Positions 10,799 to 20,815 of a DNA stretch of 64,000 nt are shown here, one piece after another. A program made the translations under genes and the position numbers. Source of the stretch: Cladopsammia gracilis (Eukaryota; Cnidaria; Anthozoa; Scleractinia; Dendrophylliidae); NCBI GenBank assembly GCA_022457155.1, contig JAJGOT010000257.1, forward strand, positions 702,501 to 766,500, given 5' to 3'. The notes beneath the pieces were generated by a model, which searched no databases, was not told where the DNA came from, and saw only the letters and a program-made list of their open reading frames with translations. The first letter of the stretch is position 1, and each line of letters begins with the position of its first letter.

Positions 10799-11116
10799 GA
10801 ATGCTGTGAGATCGATTTAAAGATCTTAAATTATATTCGACTGTTTCTAGCTTCAGATTACATTATACATTTGTATATAATTTGTTTATCAAATGTGCCA
10901 CAGAGATCCCTCTCATTTAATATACCTTATTAAAGGTGCGTTCGTAATTTACCTCTTAGGGGGGCGGGGGAGGGCAGGGCTATGTGGATTTAGAGAGGGG
11001 TGTTAATCATTTTTTCCACGAATCACTTATGGGGTTTGGGAGAAATATTTCAAATTACTCTGGGGGGAGGGGCATCGAAAACATACCTTTGCAAGTAAAT
11101 AGTTAGCAGACGCGGG

Positions 11117-11147
<31 letters not shown>

Positions 11148-11150
11148 TTT
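11117..11150 (+). repeat. (TTTA)n microsatellite
   Basis: About eight uninterrupted copies of TTTA. Confidence 0.9.
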
Positions 11151-11501
11151 GAATGTTGAGTTAGGAACTGTAAAGATAAGCACACTGTTGGTCGCAAAAA
11201 TAAAAAAAATATATAAACATTTTACCTGATCATTTTTTCTCTCTCTAAAGTAGCGTTGCTTTGATTAAAGCAGAAACGAAAGCTGCATGAATGAATTCGC
11301 CTGGTGTCTCTGGTGTCTGCATGTCTATTTCTGAAGACGCTTTCAATTTGCTTATGTTCACAGTTCCTAACTACAAAATCGAATAAATAAGAAACAAACT
11401 CTTAGGGTTAAAGTTTGAGGCGGAATTTGACCAAAGAAAACTCCAGTTTATTAGACTAATTAATTACCAGTTTTTAAGGCGACTAAGCGACTGGCGACTC
11501 C

Positions 11502-11522
11502 GAACATGTTCCGAACATGTTC
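11502..11522. promoter_or_regulatory. p53-family-like response element (two decamers, 1-bp spacer)
   Basis: GAACATGTTC, one C, GAACATGTTC. Each decamer fits RRRCWWGYYY exactly. It lies in the intron between the non-coding first exon and the coding exon of gene 1. The corresponding stretch near 13680, in the older flank copy, has diverged (CGAACATCTTCCGAAG). Confidence 0.35.
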
Positions 11523-11589
11523 CGAACAACTTTTTCACCAAAACGATTCGTTGGGTGCTACTGAGACTGGAAGTACGCATTGGGAACAT

Positions 11590-11945
11590 TTATTTCTTTC
11601 ATAATAGTTTAAACGATCACACTTTCTCTTTTTATACATTTATGACAACCAAGGATTCATGTATTTACGACGTCGACATTCTGCTGTAAATGACTTTAAT
11701 TCTCTTAGTCAGGTAATAAGACAATCTTCTAATGTAAATATATTTAAGCGGAATGTTTTTAACTTCTTAATCTAAGAGTTTTTACATAGTTTTTGATGTG
11801 TTTTTTGTTTTGTTTTTTAGTGTGTGTATTTTAGTTTTTATTCTTAGTCTTAATCGAGGTCCTTTTTGAAAATCACTGATGTGAAAGAGTTTTCCTCAAT
11901 AAAGATGATTATTATTATTATATTATTGCTCCTGATTAAATATTC
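11590..11945 (+). mobile_element. 5'-truncated LINE 3' end
   Basis: The frame reads YDNQGFMYLRRRHSAVNDF, then SLSQVIRQSSNVNIFKRNVF and a stop near 11775. This is the C-terminal tail typical of CR1/L2-like anthozoan LINE RT proteins. A short 3' UTR with AATAAA and an (ATT)n tail at about 11910-11935 follows. No catalytic RT motif remains. Confidence 0.55.
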
Positions 11946-12169
11946 AAATGTCTTTCAATCGAGTCAGATTGTTTCACTTCGACTACGAAGCCACTCGCGT
12001 ATAGAGTGACACGAGCTGATATCATATTAGCTAAGTGAAGACTTTAAATTTTAACCATATCTATCTCATCGAGGCTGATTCCACAACATCTAAACGTTAT
12101 GTGTTATTTCTCCGAACGGAACAAATAAACAAACAAACAAATAAACAAACGAGGCCAAACTGATCTTAC

Positions 12170-12300
12170 CTCTCTTCCTCGACTCTTCCTGAGTATGTTT
12201 ATTTCCAATGTAGCCCACGTACGGAACAAAATGATTGACAGAAGTCACGGCACTTATCGTTTAGGTTTAGCGATTAAACGTTCGCCAACATTTATATTTA
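12170..12300 (-). promoter_or_regulatory. Candidate non-coding first exon / promoter copy A of gene 1
   Basis: Minus strand: an exon-like block ends in AGAG at a strong donor GTAAGATCAG (boundary at 12170). Coding exon 1 is preceded by an acceptor 5 bp before the ATG, so an upstream exon is required. The block is related to those at 14232 and 50968. The upstream end is not defined. Confidence 0.4.
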
Positions 12301-14231
12301 CGAAATAACTCAGAGCTCTCATTCATCACCTGATGTGAATAAAGTAGACACAAATGAATATGTTGGAGACAGGAAATTTAAGTGCATAAACAATTAGGGG
12401 TTTTTCCCTTTTTCCGAAAACACTGCCACGTTTACGTCACGCACACAAAAATATCACTAGAAACACATTGCACCCTGTTAGTACATAAACAAGGATAGGT
12501 AATACTGAAAACGCTGTCCGTCATAACATCATGGTCCTAAAAAAGCTACTAGTAGTAATCACAGATTAAAAGAGTGCGTTCGACATGTTTGTTAGCAGCT
12601 GAAAAAAGTAGTATCCATGCCGATTTCAAATTCGACTAAAGTCATAAGCGAATAACATTGAATATGTGATTAGTTTTAAATAAAAAGTAACATACGGGAC
12701 AAGCAGCAAGCACAGATGTGACAATGACGATGTAATTCAAACATGGTTTACTCGATCTTCGATAAATCTGACCAAAATCATAAACAAATCGAATTTTATT
12801 TAGTAAAATAACTCAGAGCTCTCATTCACCTGATCTGAATAAAGTCGACATTTGTGAAATATCGGCTGGAGACAAAAAGTTTTTAATATGCACGGCTTTT
12901 AAGGGTTTTTCCCTTTTTCCGAGAACACTGCTCTAAAAACCTGTACTTCACTCATTCCTAAGAACAGTGAAACCCTGCAACTTGTGGCCATTAGGACGGG
13001 CGATAAAAGCTGGTCGTTACGACGAAATAGTGTCGTGATAAATATACAGCATCCACTTTATGTTTTGTGACATACAGCTTGAAAAATGTTTCCCAAAGTA
13101 AACTTTTTTCTCGGAATAAGTAGATCAGATTTTCGGAATTTATTATTTTCTGTAACTGGTGATTCAGTGAATTGATGGAACAAACTTGGTAGTTTTTAAA
13201 TCGTCAAATTGTCCATGCTTTTTCCGATGAAGACTAATAAAAATACCCTCCGAAAATAACTTTAAACTCGTGTATACATGGAATATTTGCCTCAGTTACA
13301 AAATAAGACGAACACTTACAAGGGTGTGTTCCATTGAACGTATTCCGGAATAAGAATACACAGATTGGTCACAAACAATTCTCAGAGACTATTCTGTGAT
13401 CTTCTAGTATACAAATTTTCGACCGGGCGGTGCTCGCAGAGTCTGCTCTATATGTCTTATAGTTGATATTAGCTATGCATCAGACTTTTCGCACGCGGTG
13501 TGTGCATGGCTATATTTGAAAACGCTTTCAGTTTACTTATGTTTACATTTCCTGAACAACAAAATCAAATAAATAAGAAAGTTAAAGTTTGAGGCGGGAT
13601 GTGAGCAAAGGAAACTCTAGCTTTTAGACTAATTTTAAAACTACGAATTCAATTCGTGTTTTTAAGGCGACTAAGCGGCTGGCGACAATGAATGGCCTTC
13701 CGAACATCTTCCGAAGAACTTTTCCATCGAAACGATTCGTTGGGTGCTCCTGAGAAGAAGCCTATAGCCTATACTCTACTGATTGATGGGTAAATGCCAT
13801 AGTTTCCGTCAAATAATTCTCCTTAACTTCTGAATTGACTAAAGGTAAAGAGGGTTATTTTGTTGAAGTTGCCCAGTAAAGTCAGGGTTGAAAGGAAGCG
13901 GTAATAAGTAGTGAATAACGGTAAGACTCTTAACATGAATAATGAAGAAATCAGAAAAAAATGAACGGAATAATGAATAAGGTAGGTCCAAATTTCCGCT
14001 TCCATTCCCGAAACAAACATCTCTTGATTTAGCAAGATTATTTCACCTCGATTGAGAGCCACTCGCGTATAGGGTGATACAAGCTGATATATAAGCATGA
14101 TATGTGCTAAGCGAAGACTTATTTTAACCATATTTATTTCATCGAGACCGATTCAATTACTCCACGAAATCTAAACGTTTTCCGTTATTTCTCCGAATGA
14201 AACAGAACACAATAAACAAACGACGCCTTAC
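12301..14231. other. Gene 1 5' flank with internal direct duplications
   Basis: Segments near 12290-12440, 12800-12960 and 14330-14430 share CAGAGCTCTCATTC / CTGATxTGAATAAAGT and TTTTTCCCTTTTTCCG motifs, so the promoter-proximal module has been copied two or three times. The last part, 13790-14440, is paralogous to 50560-51150 upstream of gene 2. No coding region is seen. Confidence 0.45.
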
Positions 14232-14320
14232 CTCAACATGCAGCTAGATCATCAGTTATTTCCCATGCAGCCTACGTGCGGAAGAAAATGATTTACAAAT
14301 GTCACAACACTTATCGAACG
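14232..14320 (-). promoter_or_regulatory. Candidate non-coding first exon / promoter copy B of gene 1
   Basis: Minus strand: GCATGTTGAG followed by the donor GTAAGGCG (boundary 14232). The equivalent in gene 2 is at 50968, with the donor and flanks conserved. With 12170 this gives gene 1 two candidate first exons. Confidence 0.4.
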
Positions 14321-14430
14321 GTGGCCAACATTTTCATTTTCGAAATGACAGCGCTTTCATTCGCCTGATCTGAATAAAGTAGACAATGGCTGTGCGGGAG
14401 ACTGAAAGTTTAAGAACATAAACAATTAGG

Positions 14431-15905
14431 GTTCTACCTCGCATTTGCATACAATCGGAGGTCACGTGAGATAGCAAGCATATGATATCCGAGCTCAGTG
14501 CAAGTTTGCTGTCCGAGCAATTCAGTCGAGTAACTTTTAGCAGAACTGTCGTCGAGTTTCTTTATACAATATCACGTCTCACGGTGTAACTTCCCGGGAG
14601 GAGAAGACACTATGGACTCCGCGAATGAAACGGAATTGTTGGCAATCGACGAGGAGGACCTCGCTACCGAAACATCCGGAGCAGAACGAAACGGTGCTTC
14701 TCGTAACATGGCGGCCAAAGCTGCCTCGACCGACACGAACCTTTCGGTGTCGCCCGCTGACGTTAAGCTCCTTTCGTCAGCGATCCTGAGCCTAACAAAG
14801 AGACTTGATAAACTCGAGGAAAACTCTCCGAAGGGGAAAGGAAAAAAGCAAGGGCAAACCGGCGACCGAGCGATGATCGAGAACATCAAAACAGCGTTCC
14901 CGCCAAAAAGCTTGCAGAATTAGTGCGAGTCGGAAGACTAAACTGGCAAAACATACAAAACCCACAACTTGACAACTTGCCAAGCTCCTTAATAAAATGT
15001 TTCGCAGCCGCTTGCCGGATAAAGGGCTGAAAGAAAAGCTTGAGCGCCAAACCAGACCGGAAAACTGCGATGCCGTTAAACCTACAAGGGTAAATCCAGG
15101 CATCTGGCGCAAGCTTCGTGAGTCAACAAAGAAGAGGGACCTACAGCTATTCAAAGTTCAGCAAGCCCTTGTTATATAAAGGGCATAATTCCTGTCGCCC
15201 GTTTGACTGATCTGTCCATGACAGAGAAAAAAGGTCTTGATCAAGAGGGTTTCAAACAGGTAAAACAATTTGGGCTTGAAGCCTTATCGCTGATGACTCA
15301 TGTGAATTATGAGCTTAATATGCAACGTAAGCAATTAATGAAACGAGATATTGGCCAGGACTGTGCTTCACTCTGTTCCCCTCATGTGTCTTTCACGGAT
15401 TTGCTGTTTGGTGATGACCTTCAAAAGCAGTTGAAGGACATAGGGGACGTGAATAAAATTGGGGCCAAAGTCCAAAACTTCAAAGGATCCCAAAGACAAG
15501 CCTCAGGGTATGGCCACAGCAGTAACTCCAAAGGATCTTTTTCCTACTATTACAGCTGCCTAGTTTTCTGTGTCTTTGGGCTTTGAAATCTCACGTGACC
15601 TCCGATTGTATGCAAATGCGAGGTAGAATTGAAAAATTAAACGAGACTTACCTGTAAGTTGATGTTTGATTGAGATTCTACCGTAGCATTTGCAGGAATG
15701 AGGAGGTCACATCCCTCCCGTTCTCATGTTCCCTTATGCATGCGCATAGTGACCTTCATTCCTATACCACCAAAGCCACATAAAACTGCTTTCAAGAATG
15801 AGCTCGGATATCATATGCTTGCTATCTCACGTGACCTCATTCCTGCAAATGCTACGGTAGAATCTCAATCAAACTTCAACTTACAGGTAAGTCTCGTTTA
15901 ATTTT
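14431..15905 (+). mobile_element. Non-autonomous DIRS-like retroelement with inverted ends
   Basis: The sequence TTCTACCTCGCATTTGCATA at 14431 returns inverted near 15600-15632. GATATCATATGCTTGCTATC near 15808 mirrors the left end at about 14476-14495. A third inverted pair of about 85 bp (15640-15720 against 15825-15907) closes the right end. Interlocked inverted repeats plus a DIRS-type gag are typical of DIRS. No RT, RNase H or tyrosine recombinase is present. The flank of gene 2 (about 51160) shows the uninterrupted site. Confidence 0.55.
14612..15540 (+). pseudogene. DIRS-type gag-like gene, broken by frameshifts
   Basis: It begins MDSANETELLAIDEEDLATE. It continues after a frameshift at about 14915-14923 as KLAELVRVGRLNWQNIQ, then in another frame as LEKLERQTRPENCDAVKP-like sequence (14997-15179). 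After a further shift at about 15177 it reads KGIIPVARLTDLSMTEKK and VSFTDLLFGDDLQKQLKDI. The LFGDD-L-K..KDI.d.NKi motif is found in cnidarian DIRS gag-like proteins (recognised from family memory, not searched). At least three reading-frame breaks are visible, so it is non-functional. Confidence 0.55.
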
Positions 15906-16547
15906 TCAATTTTTTCCCTTTTTCCGAGAACACTGCCACTTTTACGCACCGCTACGTTTGTGACTGACGTGTCGGTAGTATCGACAACGAAGACCCCTAA
16001 AACGAAGACAGAAGATCCGAGAAACGAAGAGCCACTCGAAAACGAAGACCAACTTAAAAACGAAGACTCACTGGAAAATGAAGACCCACTCGCGAGAAAG
16101 AAGACCACCATATATTTGAGACTTAATTAGGGTCAGTTGTGCCTTTTTTACAGAAAACTGATTTGCTTTGTGACTGAAAACAAGGCTTTCTCAAGTTGTG
16201 TCAGTATGTTAAGTATAATTCTTTTCTTCTTGTCACGCTTTATGGAAGTTTGAAATACATATTATTGGAAAACACTGATTTGCCTCGGGACTTTAAACAA
16301 AACTGTCCAAACTCATCGTATATTCATTTCATTTTCTTTCTCTGTACGTTGCGAATTTTATAATTAATTAGGGTTTTATCCCTTTTAATCTTAAAACTTG
16401 ATTAAAACCATCCTCGGAGACCCAAAGGCAGTTTGTCGGGGTGAACGAGGTATTAAATAAACCGGCAAAGTTTTCTAGTCTTAATTAATTAAACTAAGAC
16501 TAGTTTGTTTTGGGAGTCAAGCTAAAACACTACACTACACAGGTACC
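15906..16547. other. Flank paralogous to 51180-51810, imperfect GAAGACC repeats
   Basis: From about 15915 the sequence resumes the gene 2-like flank (CCGAGAACACTGCCACTTTT). At 15980-16105 there is a degenerate tandem with AACGAAGACC-type units, present also at 51245-51300 and 51670-51790. No gene is seen. Confidence 0.5.
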
Positions 16548-16621
16548 TAATATATAGAGTTAGGCTTAGCCTAACAGCGTCGCCCTCTGATGACCCTCTG
16601 AACAAGCTTAACTAAACTTAA

Positions 16622-16785
16622 AGGCCCATGTTCACCCAATCTGCTTTGCGCGCTTGTGTTTTTGTTTTGAAACGGTTCAATTGTTCAATGTAGCGTTATG
16701 ATTGGCTGGCACTTCAATTTTTCGATTTTCCGTCTGTGCGAAAATCAGCCCGGACGCGCAAAGCAGATTGGGTGAACATGGGCCT
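16622..16785. mobile_element. 164-bp MITE with TTAA target duplication
   Basis: The terminal inverted repeat is AGGCCCATGTTCACCCAATC with its complement at the right end. It is flanked by TTAA on both sides (16618-16621 and 16786-16789). The TTAA target suggests piggyBac mobilisation (inference). Confidence 0.65.
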
Positions 16786-17100
16786 TTAACTTAACTTAAT
16801 TTAACTTGGTGAAACTTAATTTAGGTGAAAGGTCGGAAGCACAAGAATTAAGATTGACGACCGGGCTATTTTTCAATTTTAGCAATTCTCAAAAACAGTA
16901 TTACCTGACCGTCTGCGCAGTACATTTAGACCGTACAAAAGTTCACCCAAAAAACTTTTTCTCCGCCTAGAATAACTATTTCGACTATTTTCCGAATAAA
17001 ATACAGTTGTTACTAAAAATGTGGTTGTTGTTCATCGCGGTGTGTAAGATAGGTAAACGATTTTTCGTTTGTCTCACGATGGAGTCACTTTAAGATGTTG

Positions 17101-17146
17101 ATCGCGACGTTTCGACTGCTATTACTGCTAGTCTTCATCACGCGAT
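17101..17146 (-). ncRNA. Hammerhead-like fold, left-arm copy (core C3 mutated)
   Basis: Mirror of the fold at 17425-17470, but the core reads GTGATGA instead of CTGATGA. This copy is expected to be inactive. Confidence 0.35.
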
Positions 17147-17424
17147 GAGGTCGATTGGTTACGTGTCGCTTATGTAGCACGTTGGCTTGTTGCTATTGGT
17201 GCATTTCGATCCTCATTATTATTCCGAAAAGATGTTGTTCCCTCTCCGGTCCGATTTGATATCGGTCGGCTGTTAAGAAGCATAATCAAGAAGCATAACA
17301 GCCGACCGATATCAAATCGGACCGGAGAGGGAACAACATCTTTTCGGAATAATAATGAGGATCGAAATGCACCAATAGCAACAAGCCAACGTGCTACATA
17401 AGCGACACGTAACCAGTCGACCTC

Positions 17425-17470
17425 ATCGCCTGATGAAGACTAGCAGTAATAGCAGTCGAAACGTCGCGAT
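17425..17470 (+). ncRNA. Hammerhead-ribozyme-like fold with canonical CTGATGA core
   Basis: ATCGC, CTGATGA, one A, GACT-hairpin-AGTC, GAAA, CGTC, GCGAT. ATCGC/GCGAT forms stem I and GACT/AGTC stem II. Predicted cleavage is after GTC. The ACGT at the stem III position is self-complementary and would pair between two molecules. The extra A before stem II departs from the textbook core. Confidence 0.5.
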
Positions 17471-17734
17471 CAACATCTTAAAGTGACTCCATCGTGAGAC
17501 AAACGAAAAATCGTTTACCTATCAATACAGTTGTTGCTTGTCAAAAAATGCCCGAGAAACTGATTTGGAAATCAAAATTGCAAAAAATACACAAACATAT
17601 TTGCATAATTGCATAAGTATAAAATCTAAGTCTTGTTTTGTTTACATAAAATCGCTTTTCAATCCATGTAATGAATGAACAAACACATAAAAATGGACAA
17701 CACAACCTTTCGAAAAACTTTATTCAACTCTCCA

Positions 17735-17855
17735 TTAATAATAATAATAATAATAATAATAAATGTCTTTATTTCTCATAAGATAAAAAACTACATATCC
17801 TATGTTACATATTATTACACCAGGAAGATAAATTAAATAATAAAATCGCATAATG
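17735..17855 (-). mobile_element. LINE 3'-tail insertion ending in (ATT)n
   Basis: On the minus strand: an AAATAAAGACATTT-type end followed by an (ATT)n tail (17734-17762 on plus as AAT repeats). It interrupts the MULE-like copy at a point that is continuous near 5310. Confidence 0.4.
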
Positions 17856-17949
17856 TTTAAAAGCAAAACGCGAACCATTTATATAAAAAGCGCATCGAGG
17901 CCGAGCCGTGTCTTCGATGAAATTCAAGAAATTTATACAACTGAATTTA

Positions 17950-18236
17950 CTGCGCCTTTCAATAACATGCGGAATTTGAAATGCAAATTTCCACCAACGA
18001 TTGCGTTTTACACTGCCGTCAATCATCTTAGCTTACCTCTCAGAAAACAGATCTTCACTTCAGTGAGTTCAAAAGGTCACGTCCGTGCATTATAATTGGT
18101 AGATTTCGATCCATTTTGTTTGTTTCTTTTTACATGGTCCGTTGGCTTTCGTATTAATTATGATTGACGGCAGGGAATAACGAAACCGTTGGTGGAGATT
18201 TGAATTTCAGATTCCGCATGTTATTGAAAGGCGCAG
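17950..18236. mobile_element. 287-bp Tc1/mariner-type MITE with TA target duplication
   Basis: The terminal repeat CTGCGCCTTTCAATAACATG and its complement are flanked by TA on both sides. The first element copy near 5220 has the unfilled site (GAATTTAAGC). Confidence 0.7.
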
Positions 18237-18349
18237 TAAGCTACGCGTTTATAAACAATTCTCCAAAACTAACGAGAACACAAACAAAAAGTCAATCACG
18301 GATTGATATCAAGATAAATCCTCATCGAAAAATGTAATTTGTTTTACCT

Positions 18350-18571
18350 TTAAACAAAATTTAAGTCCCTCCGGCGACTACCGGTACTTGGAAATTCTTT
18401 ACATCTCCGCTTTGGTGCTGAAATTCGTAAAACGAACCCATCTCTTCGCATTGCTAAAAACGTATATTGTTCCTCAAAGCAAGATTTTATCCCTGAAAGC
18501 TCTTCTTTTTCCACTAAAGCGGCTTCTGAGTATCCCTTAATTAGTATCCTGTCTTGAGTAGCAAACTGCAA
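18350..18571 (-). other. Inverted copy of the conserved coding-like segment
   Basis: Reads FATQDRILIKGYSEAALVEK, then EELSGIKSCFEEQYTFLAMR, in one open frame. See the copy at 4890. The family was not recognised. Confidence 0.3.
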
Positions 18572-18639
18572 AAAAAATGTTGGGTAATAACGACTTTAAT
18601 TCTCCGCTAAAAACAGCAAAAAATCCTGCAACAGCTAAA

Positions 18640-18890
18640 GTGTTTACCGAGCCGACGGCTGTGTAGCCTCGCGAAAAACAAAGCCTAAAAGATCTCGGAT
18701 GTTTTGTGGCGTTACACTCGCATGTTTTGCGAAGTCATACGCTCCCGCGATCTAGCCCTGCCCAACGCGGGCGGCGGGCACACACGCGCCCGCGAAACAT
18801 TCCGCTAGCCATGACCATGAAAAATGACGGGTATAGGTTCTTTGAGTATGGTGCTCCGCCGGGCCTTCGGCCCGCGGGCTCCGCTATAAA
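18640..18890 (-). repeat. GC-rich dispersed repeat, copy 2 of 3
   Basis: Reverse complement of the repeat at 4562-4860; it contains CGCTAGCCATGACCATGAAA. Homology stops abruptly after CTCCGCTATAA near 18888. Confidence 0.5.
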
Positions 18891-19204
18891 ATTCAGCCCA
18901 AGATGCTTTGAAATTCTAAAGTACCTTGGATAAAAAACAACTAGAGGAGCGATAAGTTGACAAACAAAAACTCGAACTGAGATAGGCGCAAATCCAAAGT
19001 GACAAGTTGATTTCGAATACCGAATTTTTTGCAGACCTGAATCGGTTAAATTGAAACCCTATTCTCCCCTAAGGTAATAAAGGAACATTGATGAATCGAT
19101 TAATTACTTGGCGGGATAATTAAAATGATAGGATGCTGATCCAAACGGCATCAAGGCAACTTAAAAAAGAAGCGTAACATGCAAACGTTTTGTAATAAAT
19201 ACAT
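18891..19204. other. No recognised feature
   Basis: AT-rich unique-looking sequence. No coding region or RNA gene is seen. Confidence 0.4.
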
Positions 19205-19572
19205 ATAAAATAAATAAATAAATAATACAGAGACTTATATAGCGCACATAAAACACATGTCTCATGGCGCTTTACATACACTTATGAGAATGAGATCGGA
19301 CTTCAGCTTATGAAGGCGCCACAGGCAGCCGCTATCGGTCCGTTGACATTAACACTGAGGGTGGTCACAGCCAGGGTTTGTTACGTCCTCAGTGGTTCTT
19401 TTACGTCCCCATGGGGGACGGGACCGCCATTTCTACGTGGTCATCCGAGCCACGTGAAGGTCTAACCATTTGCCGATGTCATAGCAAGACCCTGAGTGTT
19501 GGTCCGGCCAGGGTTCGAACCCGAGACCTCCCGCTCTGCAGACCGGTGCTCAACTGAGCTAACCAGGATAGA
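19205..19572 (-). mobile_element. tRNA-derived SINE
   Basis: On the minus strand the head reads GGTTAGCTCAGTTGAGC (A box TAGCTCAGTTGAG), then an anticodon-loop-like CTGCAGA, then GGTTCGAACCC (B box). A body of about 290 bp with AAAGCGCCATGAGACAT follows, ending in an A/T-rich TATTTATTTATTT tail near 19205. An internal pol III promoter with a tRNA-like head and unrelated body defines a SINE. The loop suggests a tRNA-Cys ancestor (tentative). Confidence 0.7.
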
Positions 19573-20805
19573 ATGTTAACCTCATGGCTAAAATGATTAA
19601 TAGGTTATACTGACTGATGTCACAGTAACGTTCCCACGTCGATTCATTCTAGAAGGTTGTAGCCTTTTTCATAGTATATTGATGGTGATGGTGAAACTCC
19701 GGGGGAAGGGGTGCTCCCTTGTTGGCTTTAACGGGGACGTGCGGCCCGACAGGGTATGGTTTTCAGAAGGTTTTGTCTTGAATGGAGTACCGACTTCATC
19801 ACTTTTCGTCTTAAACAGGGTATCTTTACGTGGCCTAATGTCTCAAACAGGATACGCATATATATTATTTATAGAAACTTCATCTCATGCAAGCCGAGTA
19901 TTTTATTGGCGCTGATTTCCGTTGAATTCGGTATTGATGCCAAGCTTATTAAGCTACAACAAAGCAGGTGGGACAATTTGTAAATGTCTTAGACGGGGTC
20001 TCAAAAATCGGAATTCTGTCTTAAATAGGGTGGGAAAATCAGAAAGTTGTGTCTTGTCTCCCAACCACACCTCCTTTCCCAAGCATATGTCGAGTACTCC
20101 CTTCCCCAGGAAGGGGGGGGGGAAATTGGAGTAGTCGGCCACGTTGGTTAAGGCGTTATGAGAAGCTGTTATAAGACAGGTGTAGCCTCGCCTCCAGTGC
20201 TTTCCTAACGAAGAAAATGGCAGCGGGGAGAAATCTCTGGACAAGCCTGCCGAAATTGCAACGTGACACATAATGAAATTCCGTCCACAGAGGTTTATTC
20301 CAGTGATTGGCAGCCATATTAGTTTTCTTGCAATCTGGAACCCTTGTTCAAGCGAAATAAAGGTCCTTAATTAATCATGTTTCACGAACGAAATACTCTA
20401 CAATTCTTGGAGTATTTCGGCAGCCTTGTCCAGCGGTATATTCAAGCCGCCATTTTAAACTCGGAGGAGGACCTGGGGACGAGTTTGAGACAGGAGTTGG
20501 ATCAGTGAGCTGATGATGACTAAAGCAGGAGAAGGCCCTGGGGACGAGATTGCGACAGGAGTAGGACCTGGGGCGAGGTTGTGACAGGAGTAGAATCAGT
20601 GAGCTGATGATGATTAAAGTCCACATGAAGTGAAATTTCACTACCGTTTTGTTAATAACTGTTTTATTTATCTGCCTTACATCCTTTACATCAGATTACA
20701 CAGAATTGACAGTAAGGTAGAATACATAAGGCTAGGATATCTTAAGCAAGCTCCATTGAGCTTTTTGTAAAGACCTTCCGCAATTATATAGTGAGCGTAT
20801 TACAG
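19573..20805. other. No recognised gene
   Basis: Contains degenerate duplicated segments near 20470-20600 (GGACCTGGGG/ATCAGTGAGCTGATGATGA). Open frames here are short and not protein-like. Confidence 0.4.
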
Positions 20806-20815
20806 TAGTAGGCGT

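Larger units (their letters stand above)
10799..11589. other. Gene 1 first intron, proximal part
   Basis: Contains a G-rich stretch near 10961, a (TTTA)n run at 11117-11150 and the p53-like site at 11502. No coding region is seen. Confidence 0.5.
17012..17523. mobile_element. Penelope-like palindromic terminal fragment
   Basis: Two arms of about 230 bp (17046-17278 and 17291-17522) are nearly perfect inverted copies around a short centre (AAGCATAATCAAGAAGCATA). The whole is flanked by the 12-bp direct repeat AATACAGTTGTT (17000-17011 and 17524-17535), and the empty site exists once in the related element near 5520. Each arm bears a hammerhead-like fold. The structure fits inverted pseudo-LTRs of Penelope-like elements without the RT gene. 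Confidence 0.5.
16548..18890 (-). mobile_element. Second, truncated, inverted copy of the MULE-like element interior
   Basis: Corresponds in reverse orientation to about 4563-5805 of the 2864-6171 element; AGTTTCTCGGGCATTTTTTG and the GC-rich repeat are shared. It lacks the outer terminal repeats and has been enlarged by at least four insertions (16622, 17012, 17735 and 17950). For each of these the uninterrupted site can be read in the first copy. Confidence 0.55.

Noticed and set aside
19500..19572. Functional tRNA gene
   Set aside because: The head has A and B boxes but the acceptor and anticodon stems do not pair properly, and it continues into a SINE body and tail.
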